DNA from: Flavobacterium sp. MC2016-06
GTDB taxonomy: Bacteria > Bacteroidota > Bacteroidia > Flavobacteriales > Flavobacteriaceae
Reading direction: 5' to 3'
Assembly: GCF_009711165.2 (NCBI RefSeq)
Contig: NZ_WMID02000003.1
Location: forward strand, 62,001 to 126,000
DNA: 64,000 nt
The notes under the pieces were generated by a model, which saw only the letters and a program-made list of their open reading frames with translations, ran no database searches and was not told where the DNA came from. Below, one piece after another: positions 7,340 to 15,791 of the stretch; the stretch's first letter is position 1, and each line of letters begins with the position of its first letter. Both the position numbers and the translations under genes were made by a program.

Positions 7340-7392
7340 AAAAAGAACATAATTGTTTATTTGGTTAATCTGAAAATTTAAAAATATCAAAC

Positions 7393-8409
7393 ATGGATGA
7401 GATAATAATAGTTGAGAATGGAAAAAATATCATTGATGTCGTTTGGGATGGTTTCATTACCTGTCTTAAAATTAAGAAACCTGTAGCTTTTGATAAACAT
7501 GAATACTGTACAGAACAAGATTCTTCTAAACAATTTTGGTTAAATGGAGATCATGAAAAAATTGACGATATATATAATTTCGATGAAATCTTAATCTATG
7601 GAAATGAAGAAGAAATCAAAAAAGAAGTTTATTCTTTTCTAAATATTTTTTTGTCTGGTCGATATATAGTAAAGTTGGAAAGCTGGGTTTTGTCAAAATT
7701 TGAGTTACATAGATATTATGATAAAATTCAAAATTCAAATAATTTTTCTTATCCATATGAAAGTAGAATGAAAATAGAAGACCCTTATAATGTAATGTTT
7801 ACAATACCTTTTTATGATATATCACATGAAAGAGTTAAGTTCTATAAAGAATTAATTGAAAAAGGGATTAGACCAAAAATTATAACGACAGGATGTTTAG
7901 ATGTAGTTTTTATTTTAGATGGACATCATAAATATTTGGCTTATATGGCAGCGCAGGTTCCTGCAGAGATTATTTCAATTAAAAAAAATGAAGATGATAG
8001 TGATGAGGCAATGTTAGATTTATATTTAGATGCTCAATTTATGATGTCTGAAGATGAAAAACAATATTTTATTTCAGAACAACCTCTTTTATTTACAGAC
8101 ACAAGTGACAAAGCATTAAGGTATAATACAGAATTGGATAAATATTTACTCAAATTTGAAAGGCATATTTCTTATATGGTTTTTAGATTAATACTTAAAA
8201 GTATTATTTCAGATAAAGAAGAAGAGAAAAATTGGGGATTAGAAAAATTAGCTATTATTAGAAATAAAGATTTTGAGAATAGACCAATATTTTTGAATAA
8301 AATTCTTTCAGATGGATCGATATCATCTGGAATAATAAATTCTAAAGAGGAATTCGATACTCGTATCGATGAGTTTTTAAACAATAAAACACATTTTTTT
8401 TTTAATTAG
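7393..8409 (+). CDS. Unknown protein with ParB-like DGHHK motif
   Basis: A 338-residue protein, AT-rich compared with its neighbours. The middle part (about residues 150-205) contains PKIITTGCLDVVFILDGHHKYLAYMAAQ, which resembles the ligand loop of the ParB/sulfiredoxin fold (DGHHR type); the rest is not recognised. The C-terminal half is charged and probably helical. There is no signal peptide or membrane segment. It lies between tatD and a close pair of genes leading to the tRNA-like array. Its function is unknown; the base composition suggests acquisition separate from rtcB. Confidence 0.7.
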   Translation: MDEIIIVENGKNIIDVVWDGFITCLKIKKPVAFDKHEYCTEQDSSKQFWLNGDHEKIDDIYNFDEILIYGNEEEIKKEVYSFLNIFLSGRYIVKLESWVLSKFELHRYYDKIQNSNNFSYPYESRMKIEDPYNVMFTIPFYDISHERVKFYKELIEKGIRPKIITTGCLDVVFILDGHHKYLAYMAAQVPAEIISIKKNEDDSDEAMLDLYLDAQFMMSEDEKQYFISEQPLLFTDTSDKALRYNTELDKYLLKFERHISYMVFRLILKSIISDKEEEKNWGLEKLAIIRNKDFENRPIFLNKILSDGSISSGIINSKEEFDTRIDEFLNNKTHFFFN

Positions 8410-8433
8410 TAATATTATCAACAGCGAATAAAA

Positions 8434-9126
8434 ATGCACCCAATTCAGCTTCAAAATGCTATAAAAGCCGTAATTCCCAACTTGAATAAAGAATGGAAAG
8501 AAAAATATGCTTTGTTTTTAACAGACGAAAATCTGTATCTTTTCGCAGCCAATTTCATTGCCTTTTACAGTCAAAATACAGAAATAGTTAGAAAGCCTTA
8601 TTTCAAAGACGAAATTATAATTTCGATACAAGAAAACAGGATTTATTTCGAAGCGGTTTTCGAAGCTTTTAAAAACAATTTAGACCAATTAGAATTTCAA
8701 ATTATAAAAATGTTTGAAGAAACGCCTTTTGACGTTATTTTACTTATTTTAGGACAGCGTTTAACTTCGGCCAGCAGACGAGACGAAACGGGAATTCCGC
8801 CTTCAAAAAGTACTCTTTTTGAAAGTTGTTTCGAACCTTATAACAGTGAAATATCTATTGTAGAAAGAGCTTGGGAAAAACACGTTGGCAGAACAAAAGA
8901 CAGTAATAGTGTTTTGGGAGAGATAAAAGGAAACCGAAGCGAAAAACGGTTAAAAGTAGAAAGACTAGTTTATCACATCATAGGTTATAAAACCTGGTGG
9001 AATACATTTTACCATTATAAACACGGTTTGGTTTACGAAGTAAGAGTAGAAAACGGACAAGGATTACGATGGTCGGCTGATGGAAAACAATTTATCGGGT
9101 TTTTAGAACATTTTTTAGAAGAATAA
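8434..9126 (+). CDS. Unknown cytosolic protein upstream of SDR gene
   Basis: A 230-residue protein without recognised domain, signal peptide or membrane segment. The N-terminal 100 residues look helical. The C-terminal part is rich in W, Y, K and R (GYKTWWNTFYHYKHG), which would suit nucleic-acid contact but proves nothing. Its stop codon is only 2 nt before the SDR start, so the two are almost certainly co-translated, and the SDR gene in turn leads straight into the tRNA-like array. Confidence 0.75.
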   Translation: MHPIQLQNAIKAVIPNLNKEWKEKYALFLTDENLYLFAANFIAFYSQNTEIVRKPYFKDEIIISIQENRIYFEAVFEAFKNNLDQLEFQIIKMFEETPFDVILLILGQRLTSASRRDETGIPPSKSTLFESCFEPYNSEISIVERAWEKHVGRTKDSNSVLGEIKGNRSEKRLKVERLVYHIIGYKTWWNTFYHYKHGLVYEVRVENGQGLRWSADGKQFIGFLEHFLEE

Positions 9127-9128
9127 TA

Positions 9129-10499
9129 ATGAAAGAAAATACAAAGTATACTTTTAGTGCCGAAGAATGGGAAAACTGCATCAAGGTTTTAAAAGCTTTA
9201 AAAGACACTCCGTTTGAAAATCCAGACAATAATTTGTTTGCCGGATTGATTACCAAAATCCATAAAAATGCAAAAAAGAACCTTCGCAGCACAAGTTATA
9301 GTTCTAAAAGGAAAGAAGATCTGCAAACAAGTCTAAATGCAACATTGGTAAGCAAAGCCCTAGAAGGTGAAACAATGTATGCCGAAAAAGAAAATCCAGA
9401 TGAGCAGCAGTTTACAGCATTAAATATTCCTAAAAATTGTTATTCCTGCGGACAGTCGTACAAATTGGCACATAGTTTTTATACACGCCTTTGCCCAGAT
9501 TGTGCTGCAGAAAATTACGAAAAACGTTTTCAGAATATCGATCTAAGAGGCAGAAATGCAATCGTAACCGGCGGCCGCGTAAAAGTAGGATTTGCAACGG
9601 TGCTGAGGTTATTACGAAACAATGCCAATGTAGTTTTAACAACACGTTTTCCGGCTTTGGCTTTAGAACAGTTAATGCAGGAAAATGATTTTGAGCAATG
9701 GAAAGAAAACCTGATTGTTTATGGTTTAGATTTAAGAAACCTAAATGCCATCAACGATTTTATTGCTTTCTATAAGTCAAAATTTGACAGCTTAGATATT
9801 TTAATAAATAACGCGGCTCAAACCATAAAATATACAGACGAACATTATGTGCCTTTAATGAAAATTGAAGAAAAATTATTAGATAAATTTAAAGCTAATG
9901 TAAATTTAATTGGCAATAAAACACCCGTAACAAAAGAAGTAAAAGCCTTAGAATACAGCGCTGGAGAAGAAACCGAAGTACAGCTTACTCGTTTTGGACA
10001 ACCTGTAGACAATAGAGAAAAAACAAGCTGGAATTCGACTCTAGAAGAAATAAGCATGTACGAGTTGGTTGAGGTAAATTTAATCAATCAAATTGCGCCT
10101 TATTTTTTAATAAAAGAACTGAAACCGTTTTTTTTAAACTCAGCATTTAAAGAGCGTTTTATCATCAACGTAACATCGTCTGAAGGGATTTTCAGTTATA
10201 CCAACAAAACCATATTTCATCCGCATACCAATATGACAAAAGCGGCGCTGAATATGATGACGCTTACTTCTGCCAAAGAATTTGCGGTTGATAATGTTTT
10301 TATGACCAGTGTAGATGTCGGCTGGATTTCGACAGGAGCAAAAGAAAGTCTGCGTAAAAAACAATTTGAAGAAGGCTATATTCCGCCATTAGATTCTGTA
10401 GACGGAGCCAGCAGAATTTTTGATCCAATATTTCAGGGAATCAACGGAAAAACTATATTTGGAGTATTATTAAAAAACTACAAAGTTTCTGCTTGGTAA
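9129..10499 (+). CDS. SDR-family protein with zinc knuckle and altered active site
   Basis: A 456-residue protein. Residues 1-100 are a helical extension. Residues 104-125 hold a CxxC...CxxC knuckle (CYSCG, then CPDC), probably zinc-binding. From residue 140 a Rossmann-fold short-chain dehydrogenase domain follows: VTGGRVKVG replaces TGxxxGxG, and NNAAQT replaces NNAG. The usual YxxxK reads TNMTK, so the catalytic tyrosine is Thr while the Lys stays. About 70 residues (about 235-310) are inserted in the fold. Dehydrogenase activity is therefore doubtful; it may bind a nucleotide or RNA instead. It stops 5 nt before the first tRNA-like gene, which suggests a joint transcript with the array. 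Confidence 0.85.
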   Translation: MKENTKYTFSAEEWENCIKVLKALKDTPFENPDNNLFAGLITKIHKNAKKNLRSTSYSSKRKEDLQTSLNATLVSKALEGETMYAEKENPDEQQFTALNIPKNCYSCGQSYKLAHSFYTRLCPDCAAENYEKRFQNIDLRGRNAIVTGGRVKVGFATVLRLLRNNANVVLTTRFPALALEQLMQENDFEQWKENLIVYGLDLRNLNAINDFIAFYKSKFDSLDILINNAAQTIKYTDEHYVPLMKIEEKLLDKFKANVNLIGNKTPVTKEVKALEYSAGEETEVQLTRFGQPVDNREKTSWNSTLEEISMYELVEVNLINQIAPYFLIKELKPFFLNSAFKERFIINVTSSEGIFSYTNKTIFHPHTNMTKAALNMMTLTSAKEFAVDNVFMTSVDVGWISTGAKESLRKKQFEEGYIPPLDSVDGASRIFDPIFQGINGKTIFGVLLKNYKVSAW

Positions 10500-10504
10500 A
10501 ATTT

Positions 10505-10576
10505 AGGATGGTAGTTTAATTGGAAAAACCGCTCCCACCACGGGGAATGTTTTGGGTTCGAGTCCCAACTGTCCTA
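10505..10576 (+). ncRNA. tRNA-like gene A (Gly/Glu-like, degenerate)
   Basis: The acceptor AGGATGG pairs with CTGTCCT (two wobbles), the D-arm GTTT/AAAC is intact, and the T-arm TTGGG-TTCGAGT-CCCAA is perfect. The anticodon arm is damaged: GCTCC faces GGGGA around a 6-nt loop. Gene B at 10673 is a diverged tandem copy whose stems differ by compensating changes, so the fold appears to be kept. Confidence 0.65.
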
Positions 10577-10578
10577 CT

Positions 10579-10651
10579 AAGGTGTTAGCTCAATTGGAAG
10601 AGCGTCTGTCGGCACAACAGAAGGTGCGGGTTCGAGTCCTTGCACACCTTT
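10579..10651 (+). tRNA. tRNA-like gene C (GCA loop, no U33)
   Basis: Acceptor AAGGTGT/ACACCTT, D-stem GCTC/GAGC and anticodon stem TCTGT/ACAGA are all fully paired. The loop CGGCACA has G where U33 is invariant in working tRNAs; the anticodon position would read GCA (Cys). The T-stem contains a 1-nt bulge. It lies 2 nt after gene A. I take it as a tRNA-like RNA that is unlikely to serve in translation, although a scanner may call it a tRNA. Confidence 0.65.
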
Positions 10652-10672
10652 TTATAAGAAAAATACAAATAT

Positions 10673-10744
10673 GGGATAATAGTTTAATTGGAAAAATTAC
10701 TCCCATTCACGGAGTGGTTTTGGGTTCGAGTCCCAATTATCCTG
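10673..10744 (+). tRNA. tRNA-like gene B (Glu-like, no U33)
   Basis: A complete cloverleaf: acceptor GGGATAA/TTATCCT, D-arm GTTT/AAAT, anticodon stem ACTCC/GGAGT, T-arm TTGGG-TTCGAGT-CCCAA. The anticodon loop CATTCAC carries TTC (Glu) but A in place of U33. It is the second copy of the A-C tandem unit. Confidence 0.7.
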
Positions 10745-10746
10745 CA

Positions 10747-10951
10747 AAGGTGTTAGCTCAATTAGAAGAGCACTTGCCTGTTGAGCAATGTCATTAAGTT
10801 AAGAAATAAATAAAAAAGTTTCACGCAGATTTAGCAGATTTTAGCAGATTTTTTATTCCTATTCTGCTAAAATCTGCTAAATCTGCGTGAAAAAACAGCT
10901 TAACTTAATGACATTGCGCGAGCGGTTGCGGGTTAGAATCCTGCACATCTT
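10747..10951 (+). ncRNA. tRNA-like gene D (Asn-like), interrupted in the anticodon arm
   Basis: Acceptor AAGGTGT/ACATCTT, D-stem GCTC/GAGC, and T-arm GCGGG-TTAGAAT-CCTGC. The anticodon arm reads CTTGC-CTGTTGA, then a 133-bp palindrome (10785-10917), then GCGAG. Removing the palindrome exactly restores a 5-bp stem with a 7-nt loop carrying GTT (Asn) and a cloverleaf in which every arm has standard length. The D-loop has lost one of the two conserved G and the T-loop has A for C56. Confidence 0.7.
10785..10917. mobile_element. 133-bp palindromic element inserted in tRNA-like gene D
   Basis: Terminal arms of 19 bp (GCAATGTCATTAAGTTAAG and its exact complement) and inner arms of 29 bp (beginning TTTCACGCAGATTTAGC) with a 14-nt A/T-rich centre. 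No coding capacity and no obvious target duplication. A partial relative with the same inner CACGCAGAT repeat and a CTTAACTTAATAACATTG end lies at 57249-57347. It behaves like a non-autonomous MITE/REP-type element. Confidence 0.75.
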
Positions 10952-11009
10952 TATTTTACAGTATTTCAATTTTCAGATTTCGATTTTAATTTTAATAAAA
11001 CAATAAAAA

Positions 11010-12155
11010 ATGTATTGTCAAAAGAGTAAAATAATGTTGCTTTTAGTAGTATCTGTATTGATGTTTTCATGTCAAAAGGAGGTAAAAACAGAGAAGAAAA
11101 AAATTAAAAAAGATACCGTTACAGCTGTTGAGCCCGAAGAAGAAAAAATAATTTTACCCGAAGAAGAAAGTAATTTTTTAAAGAGACTTATAAAAGAAGA
11201 AATCGGAAAACAAAAGTACGATGATTTACAAACCAAATATTCACCTTATTCAGTACATTTTGCCAACGACGGCGATCCGTATTCGGTTTCGTATTCAATT
11301 GTAAAGAAAAGTGATTTTAATAATGATGGCGTTATAGATTATGTAGTTGATATTTCATCTGAAGGAATGTTGGGAGGCAATGCAAATACGAATCAAAGAT
11401 TTGTTTATTACATTATGATAAATGAAATTACGCCAAGAGAGGAACATTCTATTTTAGGTTACGCGCCTTTTTCTTATAATATAATTGATAAAGCAAATTT
11501 TGTAGGAGATAAATTTAAAGTAGATGTTACACAAAATTTTAGAACTTATAGCTCTAATGTAGAAGATTTAAAATCGACATCGCTTTCCTTTGTATACAAG
11601 AATGATAATTTATATGAAGAATCGTATTTGTCTGATTGTAAATTGGCAAAATTAAAGTCGAAAATTATTTTTAAATATATCCCTGACGTATCAATGCGTA
11701 AGCGAAGTATAGATATGCACAATTATACCGAAACTATTGACGAGAGTTATAGTAACAATGACACCTTAATTTCAGCAAGTTTAACGGGCTGCGATAATTT
11801 GTCTTTAAGTTTTGATACGACTTACAAAGTTGACAGCAGTGACATGGATGATGCCGATTTTAGAAAAAATACGTCCTTACAGTTTTTAAGTTTTTTATCG
11901 AAAAATACACTGTTTTCTAAAGAAATTGATATCGTAGCAAATTATTTCAGCGAAAACCCTATTACAGATGAATATATCAAGAAAGTAAAAGGGTATGAGT
12001 TTAGAATTTTAATTCAAAAAGATAGAGAAAACAAAAACGATTTAAGGTTTTTAATTAACATTGATAAAATTGATAATCCTTATCAAAAAGAAAATTGGGA
12101 AATTGCTACACGCCAAAAAACAGCACCAAAAGAAGACGAAGAATATGACGACTAG
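11010..12155 (+). CDS. Predicted lipoprotein of unknown function
   Basis: A 381-residue exported protein. The N-terminus has a hydrophobic stretch ending in the lipobox LMFSC (Cys about residue 21), so it should be lipid-anchored. A Lys/Glu-rich linker follows (residues 22-60). The segment SDFNNDGVIDYVVDIS (about residues 104-119) looks like an EF-hand-like/VCBS calcium loop. The rest is not recognised. An alternative start at 11034 would give a shorter signal peptide. There is no visible link to the RNA island on either side. Confidence 0.75.
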   Translation: MYCQKSKIMLLLVVSVLMFSCQKEVKTEKKKIKKDTVTAVEPEEEKIILPEEESNFLKRLIKEEIGKQKYDDLQTKYSPYSVHFANDGDPYSVSYSIVKKSDFNNDGVIDYVVDISSEGMLGGNANTNQRFVYYIMINEITPREEHSILGYAPFSYNIIDKANFVGDKFKVDVTQNFRTYSSNVEDLKSTSLSFVYKNDNLYEESYLSDCKLAKLKSKIIFKYIPDVSMRKRSIDMHNYTETIDESYSNNDTLISASLTGCDNLSLSFDTTYKVDSSDMDDADFRKNTSLQFLSFLSKNTLFSKEIDIVANYFSENPITDEYIKKVKGYEFRILIQKDRENKNDLRFLINIDKIDNPYQKENWEIATRQKTAPKEDEEYDD

Positions 12156-12186
12156 AAATATATAAATAACAAGAAAGCGTTTTCCT

Positions 12187-12217
12187 AACAGGTTTCCAAA
12201 ACGGGTTAGGTATTATT
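12187..12217 (+). terminator. Weak inverted repeat after lipoprotein gene
   Basis: CCTAACAGG faces CGGGTTAGG about 9 nt later. It resembles the rtcB terminator but lacks a T-run, so its termination strength is uncertain. Confidence 0.35.
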
Positions 12218-12379
12218 CCACAAGCTTTTAAATCAGGTATTTTTACTTGGCTTAAAGGCTTTTTGTTTTAGGTATATTTGAGAATGCTTTGTTTTTTGGA
12301 TTTGTGGAAATCCGTAGTATTAGTAATGAAATTGAGTTTAGATTTGTTAGAAAAATTTTAGATATTAAATATAAAAAAG

Positions 12380-14629
12380 ATGAGTTTTAAATTGTTAGCA
12401 ATTAGACCTTTAGCAGGAGATGGTTTTTTAAAAAATCTTAAAAAAAATGAGTTTTATACTTTTTACAATGACTATGGATTTGAAATAAATTCTGAAAATA
12501 ATTTAATAACAATAAATCATAACCCTACAGTTCCTTTAGATTTATATTATGATGATATAGGTAATAAGATTAATATATCTGCGATTGTAGGAAAAAATGG
12601 AAGTGGAAAAAGTAGCATTATGGAATTATTGTATGCTACAATATATAATTATTCTGTTAAAAAAGGCTTGATTTATAATGAAGTTAAAGATATTGAAGAA
12701 AATGATTTCTCACGTGATGAATTTAAAATAATTAGCGATGTAATACAAAAATCTAATTTTGATAATGATTTAATCGACTCGATTGATAGTAGTATTGAGG
12801 TTCTTAACAAATTAAAAGAGCATATAAAATCGAGTTTACCAACAATTGAATCTAATATTGAATATTTAGATATTCATGTTCAATTGTTTTATGTTCTTAA
12901 AGGTTTACCAAGAATGTTGCAGGTGAAAAAAGATTTTGTAGAAATTTGCGATTTTGAAGAAGAAAATTCTTTAAAATTTAATTTAGATTTAAGGGAAAAA
13001 TCAAAAGAGTTCAGTGAAAATCAGGTAGAAAAAAATGCTTTAGAACTTTTTTTTTATAATATAGTTAATAATTATTCTCTATATGGATTAAATTCAAATG
13101 AAATAGGAGATTGGATTTCATATATTTTTCATAAGAATGATGAATACCAAACACCAATTGTTATAAATCCAATGAGAACTGAGGGGAAAATTGACATTAA
13201 CACTGAAAATGATTTATCAAAATCCCGTTTATTGTCTAATGTTTTAACTTTCGTTCCGGAAGATGAAAAGCTGACCAATAGCTTTAGATGTTTAGTTCAA
13301 GATAAGATTGCAAGTAGTTTAATTTTAAATTTAAAAGTCAAAAAATATACAGACAAAAAGGACCAATTAGAATTTAAATATTATGATTTACATAAAGAAA
13401 TTTTTTTATTGAATATTTTAAATTCTTTTACAAGCCATGAATATGAAAATGAAGTTTCAAAAAATGAATTAGCACAAAGGTTAGAAGAAAATAATCTTAT
13501 AGATAAATTTATCATTGAGTATATTTTTAGAAAGATTGAAAAAATAGCAAAAACATATAAGATTGGAAGGTATAAATATAAAGATAAATTCTCGTACGAT
13601 AACTTACATGTTGTAACGGATTTTATTACACAACTAAAAAGTAAACAAACCCACATTACCTTTAAATTACGTCAAGCTATTAATTTTTTTAAATATTATA
13701 GAAATTATGCAAGCTTGAATAATTTATTGAATTTTGAAACAGACATTAATTATGTTGCAAATATTTCAATTAAAGATTTATCGGATGACATTAATAATCA
13801 GATAAATGAGCTGGCTAAGCTTTATTCTAACAATAAAAGTTTTGTTGCGGCGGATAAAAAAGAGTTTTATTTTAAACCATCTGCGCTTTCATTAATAAAT
13901 TTTATTATTCCTTCTATTTTTGAAATTGATATAAAGTTTGAAAATAATATGGGAAGTTTTAACTTTTTAAGTTCTGGTGAGAAGCAAAGTGTATATAGTA
14001 TTAATACAATTTTATATCATATAATGAATATTGAGTCAATACATAACTCAGATAATTTGAAAGAATATAGATATATAAATTTAATACTTGACGAAATTGA
14101 ACTATATTTTCATCCCGAAATGCAAAGAAGTTTTGTAAAAAAATTACTTGATAAAATAAAAAAAATTAACACTTTAAATATCGATCTAAATATAATCTTT
14201 ATAACTCATTCTCCATTTATATTATCTGATATTCCAAAACAAAATGTATTATTTTTAGAAATAGATGAAATAAGTAAACAAGCAAAACCAAGTATTTATG
14301 AAGGATACAATACTTTTGGAGCTAATATTCATGAAATGTTAACAAATGGTTTTTTCCTAGAAAGTACGAAAGGAGCTTTTACTATTTCTAAAATAAATGA
14401 TTTTTTAGATTTTTATAAAAAGAAAGATGAAAAGACAAAAGAAGATTTTATTGAAAAAAAAGCAAGTTTTAAAGGATTAATTTCGTTGATTGGTGAAGAT
14501 TATGTTAGAAAGATATTGGAGAATCATTTTGATGAATTAGAAAGTTTATATATGGGTAAAAATTTATTGACTTTAGAAAAAGAAAGATTAATAGGAAGGT
14601 TAGAAGAAATTGAAAAATTGAAAGGATGA
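12380..14629 (+). CDS. Septu-like ATPase (PtuA-type, ABC/RecF fold)
   Basis: A 749-residue ABC-type ATPase. Walker A is VGKNGSGKSS (about residues 70-80), the ABC signature FLSSGEKQSVYS (about 529), Walker B LILDEIELYFHPE (about 568), and the switch histidine THSPFILSD (about 609). A long helical insert lies between Walker A and the signature. Together with the overlapping HNH gene this is the plan of Septu-type anti-phage systems (PtuA ATPase plus PtuB nuclease). It is longer than many PtuA proteins. The gene is strongly AT-rich compared with the flanking genes, which suggests horizontal gain. A TATATTTG box lies at 12273-12280, about 100 nt upstream. Confidence 0.85.
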   Translation: MSFKLLAIRPLAGDGFLKNLKKNEFYTFYNDYGFEINSENNLITINHNPTVPLDLYYDDIGNKINISAIVGKNGSGKSSIMELLYATIYNYSVKKGLIYNEVKDIEENDFSRDEFKIISDVIQKSNFDNDLIDSIDSSIEVLNKLKEHIKSSLPTIESNIEYLDIHVQLFYVLKGLPRMLQVKKDFVEICDFEEENSLKFNLDLREKSKEFSENQVEKNALELFFYNIVNNYSLYGLNSNEIGDWISYIFHKNDEYQTPIVINPMRTEGKIDINTENDLSKSRLLSNVLTFVPEDEKLTNSFRCLVQDKIASSLILNLKVKKYTDKKDQLEFKYYDLHKEIFLLNILNSFTSHEYENEVSKNELAQRLEENNLIDKFIIEYIFRKIEKIAKTYKIGRYKYKDKFSYDNLHVVTDFITQLKSKQTHITFKLRQAINFFKYYRNYASLNNLLNFETDINYVANISIKDLSDDINNQINELAKLYSNNKSFVAADKKEFYFKPSALSLINFIIPSIFEIDIKFENNMGSFNFLSSGEKQSVYSINTILYHIMNIESIHNSDNLKEYRYINLILDEIELYFHPEMQRSFVKKLLDKIKKINTLNIDLNIIFITHSPFILSDIPKQNVLFLEIDEISKQAKPSIYEGYNTFGANIHEMLTNGFFLESTKGAFTISKINDFLDFYKKKDEKTKEDFIEKKASFKGLISLIGEDYVRKILENHFDELESLYMGKNLLTLEKERLIGRLEEIEKLKG

Positions 14630-15732
14630 GAAAAATGAATATCATTGCTGATAATGTTATGTTGGATAAATATTATTCTGCAATTTTTGATTCAAATAAA
14701 GACAAACGTTATATACTTTATGATAAAGAATCAAAAATTGATGATAAGCTAAAGTTGATTGATCCTTCTTTATGTTTGAAAAAAATTGTTCTTGGAAGCT
14801 TTTCAGAGTTATTAGTGATAAATGAAATTTTTGAAAAATATATTCAAAATGATATTAAAACTGATGTTATCAATAAGTTTGCTAATGAAAGAGATTATAT
14901 AATAAGCTTTTTTGAAAATAGGATAAATAAAGAAATTGAACTTAAAAAAGAAATTGAGAAAGAAGAGAAAAAAAAAATTAATAAATATATAGAAGATCAG
15001 ATTTGTGGGATTTTAGATGTAACAAGTATTTTATATGAGAATGGTACAATTTCGAAAATTATTTCGGAATTTTTTATGAGACAAAATGATTACCTAGCTA
15101 TAAAAGGATGTTATTATTGTAATATTGATTTTGTTAATGTTTTTGATAAAAATAGATCATATCATTTTACTTTGGATCATGTGTTACCTAAAAATAAATT
15201 TCCTTATTTTTCAATTTCCTTATTTAATTTAGTACCTTCTTGCTATCCATGTAATTCTAAGTTTAAACATAATAAAGAATTTACCATAAATAAAGAATTG
15301 AATAAAATATGTCCTAGTTCAGATTTATGTGATGTTGATGAATTAATAGAATTTAAAATGAAGTTTGATGTTAATAATTCTAGTTTTGAAGAAAAAATAA
15401 AAAAAAATATTGAAGTTGATGATGTACTAGTTAAATTGGAAAATAAGCTTTCATTAGAAGGAATAGATGAATATATTCAAATCTTTAAGTTGCAATCAAG
15501 ATATGAGTTTCACAAGAATATATCTTTTGATTTGATTGAAAAAAGAAAAATATATTCGGATTCTCAAATAGATGAAATTGAAAAAATTTTTCAGAATGAA
15601 GGAATTCTAATTGATAAAGAAACATTCAAAAAACAAATTTTTGGCTCAGTAATTTTTGAAAAAGAAAATACAAATGAGCCGTTTGAAAAATACAAAAAAA
15701 ACATAGCAAAAGAATTAGGAATAATAAAATAA
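14626..15732 (+). CDS. HNH endonuclease (PtuB-type, Septu-like partner)
   Basis: A 368-residue protein. The HNH/zinc core is visible: CYYCN (about residue 163), FTLDHVLPKNKFPY (about 181-194, catalytic His), and LVPSCYPCNSKFKHNK (about 203-218). The first 150 residues are helical and charged, and so is the tail. The start codon overlaps the stop of the ATPase by 4 nt (ATGA), a sign of translational coupling. In Septu systems the nuclease is held in complex with the ATPase and acts on phage infection; that role is inferred from the pair. An ATG at 14635 is an alternative start. Confidence 0.87.
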   Translation: MRKMNIIADNVMLDKYYSAIFDSNKDKRYILYDKESKIDDKLKLIDPSLCLKKIVLGSFSELLVINEIFEKYIQNDIKTDVINKFANERDYIISFFENRINKEIELKKEIEKEEKKKINKYIEDQICGILDVTSILYENGTISKIISEFFMRQNDYLAIKGCYYCNIDFVNVFDKNRSYHFTLDHVLPKNKFPYFSISLFNLVPSCYPCNSKFKHNKEFTINKELNKICPSSDLCDVDELIEFKMKFDVNNSSFEEKIKKNIEVDDVLVKLENKLSLEGIDEYIQIFKLQSRYEFHKNISFDLIEKRKIYSDSQIDEIEKIFQNEGILIDKETFKKQIFGSVIFEKENTNEPFEKYKKNIAKELGIIK

Positions 15733-15734
15733 AA

Positions 15735-15766
15735 AAAGCGCAAACATTCAAAAGTTTGCGCTTTCC
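15735..15766. terminator. Bidirectional terminator between HNH and XRE genes
   Basis: AAAGCGCAAAC and GTTTGCGCTTT form an 11-bp stem with an 8-nt loop between two convergent genes; A-runs and T-runs flank it. Confidence 0.85.
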
Positions 15767-15791
15767 CAATTTTATATAAAGAAAAAGAATA

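Noticed and set aside
7393..8409. Assignment of the DGHHK protein as a ParB partition protein
   Set aside because: Only a short motif matches; there is no ParA partner or parS-like site, and the rest of the protein is unrelated.
10552..10797. 81-codon open frame over the first tRNA-like array
   Set aside because: The frame runs through tRNA-like stems and has no protein-like character.
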